Source: an uncultured Ruminococcus sp.
GTDB taxonomy: Bacteria; Bacillota; Clostridia; Oscillospirales; Acutalibacteraceae
Assembly (NCBI GenBank): GCA_902802975.1
Contig: CADCOF010000200.1
Location: forward strand, 1 to 7,656
Reading direction: 5' to 3'
DNA: 7,656 bases
The notes below the pieces were generated by a model. That model did no database searches. It had not been told where the DNA came from and worked only from the letters and a program-made list of their open reading frames with translations. Shown here one piece after another: positions 1-6,600 of this stretch. The position numbers were made by a program, and so were the translations under genes. The stretch's first letter is position 1, and every line of letters starts with the position of its first letter.

Positions 1-60
1 CCGCCGGGCATGCCACGGTTTCATTTTTGTTGGGCGCGGGTTCGGATTTGCGTTACAAAC

Positions 61-173
61 ATACTATGTGCGCGAACCGGGAGCGGCAGCATGCCGCATA
101 CAGTTGGACGGAACCGGGAGCGGCAGCACGCCGCGGCAGCATGCCGCAAACGCGGTGAAGGCTACCGTTAAGA
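61..173 (+). repeat. Left mosaic of GC-rich interspersed repeat modules
   Basis: A 24-bp core begins GAACCGGGAGCGG and ends in the hairpin GCGGCA-GCA-TGCCGC. It occurs at 74-97 and, with one changed base, at 111-134; a 13-bp tail of a third core follows at 135-147. The two full cores are separated by a 13-bp spacer (ATACAGTTGGACG). The third is followed by a second module, AAACGCGGTGAAGGCTACCG and onward to about 173. The same modules recur in reverse complement at 7451-7540: positions 98-134 match 7451-7487 at 35 of 37 bases, and 135-160 match 7501-7526 at 25 of 26. The block is open in one frame but looks like repeat DNA, not a gene. It resembles REP/BIME-type or MITE-like intergenic repeats in style; I cannot name the family. 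Confidence 0.85.
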
Positions 174-194
174 ACGACTCCCGACAAAAAAGAA

Positions 195-211
195 GGCTTG
201 CCGGGCAAGCC
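195..211. other. GC-rich hairpin upstream of rseP
   Basis: GGCTTGC and GCAAGCC pair around a 3-base loop, forming a compact 7-bp hairpin. No T-run follows (the next bases are GGGGCACGC), so it is not a typical intrinsic terminator. It may be part of the repeat island or a remnant of an upstream gene's end. Its function is unknown. Confidence 0.4.
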
Positions 212-252
212 GGGGCACGCGCGCTAAAAAGCTATTATACCAAAAAATTAAA

Positions 253-287
253 GACGCGTACTGCCCGCGGGCGCATGCCCGCCCGTC
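253..287 (+). promoter_or_regulatory. GC-rich stem-loop just before the rseP ribosome binding site
   Basis: GCGGGC (267-272) pairs with GCCCGC (277-282) around a GCAT loop. Short flanking arms GACG (253-256) and CGTC (284-287) could extend it with an interior mismatch. It ends three bases before AGGAGG (290-295). It could be a transcript end or processing structure, a translation-modulating leader, or another short repeat. There is no T-run. Only the pairing is seen; any role is inference. Confidence 0.35.
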
Positions 288-307
288 TCAGGAGGGATAA
301 TTTATTG

Positions 308-1663
308 ATGAAAATTTTGACAACAATTGCCCTTATAGCAATAGGTGTTTTAATATTTGAGTTTATAATATTTTTTCATGAGTTTGGTCATTTCATTACT
401 GCGAAAAAATTCGGAGTTCAGGTAAACGAGTTTGCTCTCGGAATGGGTCCGAAGCTTTGGGGCTTTAAGAAGGGCGAAACCGAGTATTCATTGAGACTGC
501 TGCCTATCGGCGGTTACTGTGCTTTGGAAGGCGAGAACGAGGAAAGCGACAACGAGCGGGCTTTTATTAATCAGCCGGTGTGGCAAAGAATGATTGTTAT
601 AGTTGCCGGTGCGTTCAACAATATTGTGCTTGGGCTTATTATGATGTCGCTGCTTGTTGCAAGCGAGCCTGTCCTCTCAACAACTACGATATCCGGTTTT
701 GCGCAGTCCGCCTTCACATCAAAGTCAGGCTTGCAGACAGGAGATGAGCTGTTATCTATTGGTGAATACAAAATTCACTGTTCACGTGATATTTCGTTTG
801 CTGTGGCGATGCTTCAAGTTAAAACCGTTGATGGCGGCGACTTTTCCATCTATAAGGAAGACTGCGGATTCTATCTCTTGCGTCAATATGTTTCGCTTAA
901 GGCTGAGGACTACACCGAAGAGCAGCTCAAAGAGATAAGCAGCGTTTTTAACGGCGGTATCGAGAAGCTCAACGTTTGCCGGACAAAGGAAGAGGCGGAC
1001 ACCATCACTAACGATACTATCGATGAGATAAACCGCCTTACCGGACTCGATTATTCTCCCAAAAAAGGCGAGTATATGCCCACAAGACAGCGTTTTCGTA
1101 CAGATGTTACTGTGCTGAGAAACGGTACTGTGACCACTTTGAAGGATGTCGATTTTTACACCTACAAAGGTGACAACGATAAGGCGACTGTAGCTATGGA
1201 TTTCACTGTTGCGCCTACTGATAAGACCTTTGTCGGCGTTCTGAAAGAGTCGTTCAACAGTACGGTTTCCGTTGTGAAAATGATCTGGATAAGCTTGTAT
1301 GGAATGGTTACCGGTAGATTTGGGATGAACGATATGGCAGGACCCGTCGGTGCGGCAACTGTTGTAACTCAGGCGGCGCAGGCCGGATTGGAAACCGGCT
1401 TTGGAGATGCGGTATACAACATAGTGTATATGCTTATGATAATTACTGTGAATCTTGGAATAGTAAATCTGCTGCCGCTGCCGGCACTCGACGGAGGTCG
1501 ATTCCTGTTTATGTTAGTCGAGGTAATAATCAGACGCCCTGTTCCTCAAAAATATGAGGGATACGTTCATGCTGCCGGATTTATCATTTTGCTGGGCTTC
1601 ATTGCCGTTATCACAATCAACGACATTGTGAGAATAATTAACGGGACAGGATTTGGAATGTAG
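308..1663 (+). CDS. rseP: RseP-family site-2 intramembrane zinc metalloprotease (M50)
   Basis: This membrane protease cleaves transmembrane substrates such as anti-sigma factors or signal-peptide remnants. The 451-residue form starts at ATG 308. AGGAGG (290-295) lies 12 bases upstream; an in-frame TTG at 305 has the better 9-base spacing and is a real alternative. The frame stays open upstream to GTG 68, but that stretch is repeat DNA. Membrane helix 1 (about residues 3-22) leads into the zinc motif HEFGH (24-28). Helix 2 spans about 93-118. A PDZ-like region begins near residue 125 (GLQTGDELLSIG at 141-152). The GPVG motif is at 345-348. The third zinc ligand is Asp395 in NLLPLPALDGG (387-397), within or next to helix 3, and the last helix is about 424-441. 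About 90 residues (roughly 171-263) look inserted within the PDZ region. ispG follows 100 bases later, probably in the same transcript. The family call is firm; the substrate is unknown. Confidence 0.93.
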   Translation: MKILTTIALIAIGVLIFEFIIFFHEFGHFITAKKFGVQVNEFALGMGPKLWGFKKGETEYSLRLLPIGGYCALEGENEESDNERAFINQPVWQRMIVIVAGAFNNIVLGLIMMSLLVASEPVLSTTTISGFAQSAFTSKSGLQTGDELLSIGEYKIHCSRDISFAVAMLQVKTVDGGDFSIYKEDCGFYLLRQYVSLKAEDYTEEQLKEISSVFNGGIEKLNVCRTKEEADTITNDTIDEINRLTGLDYSPKKGEYMPTRQRFRTDVTVLRNGTVTTLKDVDFYTYKGDNDKATVAMDFTVAPTDKTFVGVLKESFNSTVSVVKMIWISLYGMVTGRFGMNDMAGPVGAATVVTQAAQAGLETGFGDAVYNIVYMLMIITVNLGIVNLLPLPALDGGRFLFMLVEVIIRRPVPQKYEGYVHAAGFIILLGFIAVITINDIVRIINGTGFGM

Positions 1664-1763
1664 TTTTATGCTTAAAACTTAAAGGCTGAAAGTGGAATTG
1701 CTTTATAACTACTAACTACCAACTAAAAATTTGCTCAGTTTTGAGGAAGAGGTGGGTCTTATA

Positions 1764-2807
1764 ATGTCAAGCAAAATCAAGGTGAAAGCCGGAAATGTCG
1801 AGATAGGCGGCGGTGCGCCGATATCGGTGCAGTCAATGCTCAACATTCCGTCAACCGATATAGAGGGCAGTGTTGCGCAGGCGGTGCAGCTTGAAAAAGC
1901 GGGCTGCGAAATAATTCGCCTGGCAATACCGGATATGGAAGCTGTAAAGCTTATCGAAGCAATAAAAAAAGAAGTCAGCGTTCCGCTGGTTGCGGATATA
2001 CATTTCGATTACCGACTTGCACTTGAATCAGCGGCGGCGGGCATTGATAAAGTTCGAATAAATCCCGGAAATATCGGCGGCGATGACCGCGTTCATCAGG
2101 TGGTGAAGGCGTGTCAAAGCCGTTCTATACCGATAAGAATCGGAGTAAATTCGGGTTCGCTTGAGAAGCATATTTTGGCGAAGTACGGTTCTCCCACTGC
2201 GGAAGCTTTATGCGAAAGCGCGCTGTACCACGCGTCACTTCTCGAAAAATTTGATTTTCATGATATCGTTCTCTCCATGAAATCATCAACTGTCGGTACG
2301 ATGATCAAGGCGTATGAGCTGGCAAGCGAGAAGTGTGATTATCCGCTGCATTTGGGCGTTACAGAAGCGGGAACGGAGCGCATGGGCTTGATCAAATCGG
2401 CTGCCGGTTTGAGTTCGCTGCTGCTGCGCGGTATCGGCGATACCGTTCGTGTGTCGCTGACGGCAGACCCGGTAAAAGAGGTTTACGCCGCAAAGGATAT
2501 TCTTAGAGCGATAGATATCGACACAAGCGGAATTAAGTTTATCTCATGCCCGACCTGCGGCAGAACGAGAATCGACTTGATCGGCATTGCAAACGAAGTT
2601 CAGGAGCGTTTGCGGAATGTTGACAAAAACATCACAGTTGCCGTGATGGGCTGTATTGTAAACGGTCCCGGCGAGGCAAAAGAAGCCGATATCGGTATCG
2701 CAGGCGGCGACGGCGTGGGGCTTATCTTCAAAAAAGGCGAGATCGTGAGAAAAGTTGCCGAGGAACAGCTGGTTGACGCACTCATGGAGGAAATTACGAA
2801 AATTTAG
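1764..2807 (+). CDS. ispG: 4-hydroxy-3-methylbut-2-en-1-yl diphosphate synthase (IspG/GcpE)
   Basis: This enzyme reduces methylerythritol cyclodiphosphate to HMBPP, the penultimate step of the MEP isoprenoid pathway, using a 4Fe-4S cluster and flavodoxin or ferredoxin electrons in the cytoplasm. ATG 1764 is chosen because AGGTGG (1750-1755) lies 8 bases upstream and the product then begins like known IspG (KVKAGNVEIGGGAPISVQSM). A TTG at 1731 would add 11 atypical residues. Length is 347, the short bacterial two-domain form. The N-terminal TIM barrel carries VADIHFDYRLAL near 77-88 and RINPGNIG at 98-105. The cluster ligands are Cys262 and Cys265 (SCPTCGRT), Cys297 (MGCIVNGPGEA) and Glu304. 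Their spacing equals, as I recall it, that of E. coli Cys270, Cys273, Cys305 and Glu312. The gene lies 100 bases after rseP with no obvious promoter in the gap. No defects are visible. Confidence 0.97.
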   Translation: MSSKIKVKAGNVEIGGGAPISVQSMLNIPSTDIEGSVAQAVQLEKAGCEIIRLAIPDMEAVKLIEAIKKEVSVPLVADIHFDYRLALESAAAGIDKVRINPGNIGGDDRVHQVVKACQSRSIPIRIGVNSGSLEKHILAKYGSPTAEALCESALYHASLLEKFDFHDIVLSMKSSTVGTMIKAYELASEKCDYPLHLGVTEAGTERMGLIKSAAGLSSLLLRGIGDTVRVSLTADPVKEVYAAKDILRAIDIDTSGIKFISCPTCGRTRIDLIGIANEVQERLRNVDKNITVAVMGCIVNGPGEAKEADIGIAGGDGVGLIFKKGEIVRKVAEEQLVDALMEEITKI

Positions 2808-2832
2808 ATTTTTTGGTGAATCAAAAATGATA

Positions 2833-2861
2833 TTGACACAGTAAAAAAATACAGCTATAAT
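2833..2861 (+). promoter_or_regulatory. Consensus sigma-A promoter of the 193-residue gene
   Basis: A perfect -35 box TTGACA (2833-2838) and a perfect -10 box TATAAT (2856-2861) are separated by exactly 17 bp. The predicted start is A2868 or a neighbour, giving a leader of about 46 bases. It lies between ispG and the unknown gene and points into the latter. Such a complete match predicts strong constitutive transcription unless a regulator acts on it; the dyad just downstream is the obvious place for one. Confidence 0.88.
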
Positions 2862-2874
2862 GGTAATAGGGGAT

Positions 2875-2898
2875 TTATTATCCTGATTCTGATAATAA
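2875..2898 (+). promoter_or_regulatory. Leader inverted repeat (possible operator or RNA hairpin)
   Basis: TTATTATC (2875-2882) and GATAATAA (2891-2898) form a perfect 8-bp dyad around CTGATTCT. It sits at about +8 to +31 from the predicted start. Its 3' arm touches the ribosome binding region (GAAGG, 2901-2905). It could be a repressor operator in DNA or an mRNA hairpin affecting stability or translation. The dyad is seen directly; the function is inferred. Confidence 0.5.
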
Positions 2899-2913
2899 GA
2901 GAAGGTACATTGA

Positions 2914-3495
2914 ATGGGTGCAAGATATTTTGTAGGAAAATGGAATGGACACAACATTATTGTGGTAAGTGAAGACAACGAAAAAATTATGGTGGATGGC
3001 AAGGTCGTTGCGGAAAATACTCCGGGTCTTCATTTTTTGCATGTCAGTCTGAAGGGTGAACTGCCTGACGAACCGGAGCTTTCTGTTGTCGTTGTTGCAG
3101 AAAACCACAACTGTTTCTGTATTGTAGGTAAACCTCTTGAAACGGAATATGACAAAGAGACAAAAGCCTATTATGCAGTATATGAGGGTCATGAGATCGA
3201 AGCCAACAACAAAAAAATGAGAGGGAAACTGATCGTAGACGGTGTTGAAGTTGACAAGGAAGACGATATTTTTAGCAGCTATGTTATTCTTGGCTCAAAG
3301 GCAGACGAAGACAACAAGCGTTTTATAGCCGTGTTGGAAAGCGATAAATTAAAGATCAAGTGTCAGATTTTTGCAGAGGCAGAGAATGTAAGAATGCTCC
3401 TTTGCGAGAAAAAAGGCGGCGAGCTTATCCCTGTTAATGAATCTGATGATGATTTTTTCACAGGTCTTATGGTCGGAATGATGATGCCGCATTAA
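2914..3495 (+). CDS. Unrecognised 193-residue protein with two internal repeats
   Basis: I do not recognise this family. The start ATG 2914 has GAAGG (2901-2905) 8 bases upstream and follows a consensus promoter. There is no signal peptide or clear membrane helix, so it is probably cytoplasmic. It is rich in alternating hydrophobic and charged stretches, suggesting beta structure. Two halves look alike: NGHNI (11-15), IMVDGKVV (25-32) and CFCIV (67-71) correspond to EGHEI (91-95), LIVDGVEV (106-113) and KCQIF (149-153), an offset of 80-82 residues, suggesting duplication of a small beta domain. The C-terminus is an acidic cluster (ESDDD, 176-180) followed by a short Met-rich hydrophobic tail ending GMMMPH. 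The gene has its own terminator, so it is a single-gene unit inserted between ispG and polC. Coding status is well supported by promoter, ribosome site, length and terminator; function is unknown. Confidence 0.85.
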   Translation: MGARYFVGKWNGHNIIVVSEDNEKIMVDGKVVAENTPGLHFLHVSLKGELPDEPELSVVVVAENHNCFCIVGKPLETEYDKETKAYYAVYEGHEIEANNKKMRGKLIVDGVEVDKEDDIFSSYVILGSKADEDNKRFIAVLESDKLKIKCQIFAEAENVRMLLCEKKGGELIPVNESDDDFFTGLMVGMMMPH

Positions 3496-3535
3496 TATCC
3501 TGAGTATAAATGATTTATGACCGCAGATTGAATGT

Positions 3536-3564
3536 CCGCCGCCTTTTTAGGCGGCGGGTTCTTT
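3536..3564 (+). terminator. Intrinsic terminator after the 193-residue gene
   Basis: CCGCCGCC (3536-3543) pairs perfectly with GGCGGCGG (3550-3557) around TTTTTA, followed by GTTCTTT. The all-GC 8-bp stem and T-rich tail fit a rho-independent terminator for + strand transcription. On the other strand no T-run follows, so it seems one-way. It isolates the upstream gene from polC. Confidence 0.85.
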
Positions 3565-3617
3565 AAATGCTTGATATCGCTATAGTGTGACGGTATTGAT
3601 AAACAGGGGGAAATATA

Positions 3618-6600
3618 TTGAGCAGTATCAAAGAGGTTTTCGAAAGATATGTCCCACAAAATATAATAGATATTCTGGGTCACGGTGAGGTGCAGCGAAT
3701 ATCAATAAGTAAAGAAAATTCTGCTATGGTGGTAAGCACATTGTTTTCGTCGCTTGTTCCGCAGTCTGTTATTCTCGATATGGAACAGGCTCTTATGAAA
3801 ACATTGGAGCTTTCGAGTGTGCGTATCAATTCACATTTTCCGCAGCAGTTGTTTTGCGTTGATTATTTTCAGGAGCTGGTTGTACATCTGAAGCGCGATA
3901 ACAGAACGCTCAACGGTACGTTTAAGGATGCTGTACCAACGCTGGAGGGCGATGTGCTGACCGTTGAACTTATGCACGGCGGCGAGGCTGTAATCAAGGG
4001 GCAGCACGCCGCTAAACTTCTGTCATCTGCGCTAAAGGATATGTTCGGCGTAAATATCACGGTGCGTTTTACCGGGCTTGATAATATCGCCGAAAACAGC
4101 GAAATGTTGGAAGAAAAGCTAATGCAGCTTGAAGTCGAAAGTCAAAGAGCTGCCGATGAGGAGAAAGTTCGCCGCCATGAAGAAGAAATGCAGGCGGCAA
4201 AGGAGCGTGCGAAAGAAGCCGAAGCAAAGGCTGTCAAGATCGAGGTTCGTGAAGGTGAGACGCTTTTCCCTGTGATGGCGTCGAACAGTTCGCACCCGCT
4301 TTACGGAAAAGCTATCACGAAGATCAGCACCGTGCCGATAAATACCGTAAGCCAGGATTCCGGCAGCGCGATGGTTTGGGGCGACCTGTTCTCGATAGAT
4401 ATGCGCACTACCCGCGACGGCAAAAAATATATCGTTTCATTGCTGATTACCGACTACACCGGTTCTATTACAGTGAAGCTCATCGACACTATAGAAGCCT
4501 GCAAGCCGATTGAACTTTTGAAAAAAGGAAATTCGATTGTTGTAAAAGGCAGCGTTCAGATAGACCGCTACGAGGGCGAGCTTGTGATCATGGCGGACAG
4601 CATTTCCACCTGTGAAAAAGTAAGAGTGGTTGACAATGCGCCCGTTAAGCGTGTGGAACTTCATCTGCATACAAATATGTCCGATATGGACGGCATGACA
4701 CCGGCGGGCGACCTAATCAACAGGGCGTTTGAGTGGGGCATGACATCTATTGCAATCACAGATCACGGCGTTGCGCAGGCGTTTCCCGACGCAATGAAAG
4801 CAGTCAACGGCATACACAAAAAGGGCGGCAATTTTAAGGTGATCTACGGCTGCGAGGGCTACCTTGTGGACGATATGAACGACGAGGAGAGTAAGCCTTT
4901 TGACGGCGAAGACGTGATATGCGAAAACTGCGCCATGCTTTCTATGGAAGAGTTAAAGCGCAAGCCTACATATCATATTATTATTTTAGTTCAAAACCTT
5001 GTGGGCTTGAAGAATTTATATAAATTAATATCGTACGCACATCTGAATTATTTCTACCGCCGCCCGCGTATTCCACGTTCGGTGCTGAATCGTCACAGAG
5101 AAGGCTTAATTTTAGGCTCGGCGTGTGAAATCGGTGAGCTTTTTCACTCTATAGTTGAGGGTGCAAGCGACGAACGGCTTGAAAAAATAGCGTCATATTA
5201 TGATTATCTTGAGATACAGCCGATCGGCAATAATGAGTTTATGATTCGCAGCGGCACGGCGAAGGATATAGAACAGCTGCGCGACTTCAACCGCAAGGTG
5301 GTGGCTCTTGGAGAGAAACTCAATAAGCCTGTTGCGGCAACGTGTGACGTGCATTTTCTCGATCCGCATATGTCGGAGTACAGAAAGATCATCATGGCGG
5401 GCAAGGGCTTTTCCGATGCAGACCACCAAGCACCGCTGTATTTGCGCACCACAAAAGAAATGCTGGGTGAGTTCGAATATCTGGGTGAGGAAAAAGCCTA
5501 CGAGGTAGTTATTACGAATACAAATAAAATTGCCGATATGATTGAGGAGATAAAGCCGATTCCCGACGGTAATTTCCCGCCGTTCATTGACGGCGCAGAG
5601 GAACAGCTCAATTCAATCACATGGGAGCGCGCTAAGAAAATTTACGGCGACCCGCTGCCAAAAATCGTAAAAGACAGACTTGACCGCGAGTTGGGTTCGA
5701 TCAACAAGCACGGCTTCTCTGTACTGTACATGACAGCGCAAAAACTCGTTGCGGATTCCGAGGCACACGGTTATCTTGTAGGCTCAAGAGGTTCGGTTGG
5801 TTCGTCGTTTGTCGCTACAATGTCGGGTATTTCGGAGGTAAACCCGCTGTCGCCGCATTATATCTGTCCGAAATGCAAAAACAGTGAGTTTATCACAGAC
5901 GGCAGCTACGGTTCGGGCTTTGATCTTCCCGAGAAGAATTGCCCGAAATGCGGCACAATGTACCACCGTGACGGTCACGAGATACCGTTTGAAACGTTCC
6001 TGGGCTTTGACGGAGACAAAGTGCCCGATATTGATCTTAATATCGCAGGCGAATATCAGTCGCGCTCGCATCGTTATACAGAGGTGCTTTTCGGCAAGGA
6101 GAACGTGTTCAAAGCGGGCACGATTGCAACTGTTGCCGATAAGACTGCGTTCGGTTATGTGAAAAAATATGCCGAAGAAAAGGGCGTTGTGTTCCACAAA
6201 GCCGAGGAGCAGAGGCTGGCTATAGGCTGTACGGGTATAAAGCGCACAACGGGTCAGCACCCGGGCGGCATGGTCGTTGTTCCGCGAGGCAAGAGTATTT
6301 TTGATTTCTGTCCGATACAGCACCCTGCCAACGATATGAAAAACGACAACATTACAACACATTTCGACTTCCATTCAATTCATGATACGATATGCAAGCT
6401 TGACGAGCTGGGGCACGATGTGCCGACAATTTACCATTATCTGGAAGAATTCACGGGCATTAAAGTAATGGACGTGTCAATGTCAGATCAGAAGGTCATG
6501 TCCTTGTTTACATCTACCGAGGCACTTGGCGTAAAGCCCGAGGATATAGACAGCGAGACAGGCACGTTTTCATTGCCAGAGACGGGCACTTCGTTTGTAC

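Noticed and set aside
61..173. CRISPR array
   Set aside because: The spacing is irregular, the spacers are themselves repeated modules, and no cas gene is in the window.
1704..1723. ACTA-rich run (ATAACTACTAACTACCAACT) before ispG as a regulatory repeat
   Set aside because: The units are short and imperfect, without a dyad or -35/-10 context; low-complexity spacer is the simpler reading.
2808..2828. Possible terminator after ispG (TTTTTTGG...TCAAAAAT)
   Set aside because: The pairing is almost all A-T with a bulge and no GC stem, too weak to call.
2544..3002. A 152-codon open frame on the - strand
   Set aside because: It overlaps the conserved ispG cluster motif, the consensus promoter and the start of the unknown gene; the composition is shadow-like and no ribosome site stands out.
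3571..3599. Possible polC promoter: TTGATA, 17 bp, TATTGA, or an alternative -10 TATAGT at 3581-3586
   Set aside because: Spacing is right for the first, but its -10 matches only 3 of 6 consensus bases; the second lacks a good -35. Some promoter is expected here after the terminator, but I cannot decide which.
5784..6374. A 196-codon open frame on the - strand inside polC
   Set aside because: It lies opposite highly conserved PolC core sequence (zinc motif and catalytic aspartates), shows no recognisable motif and looks like a shadow of the coding strand.
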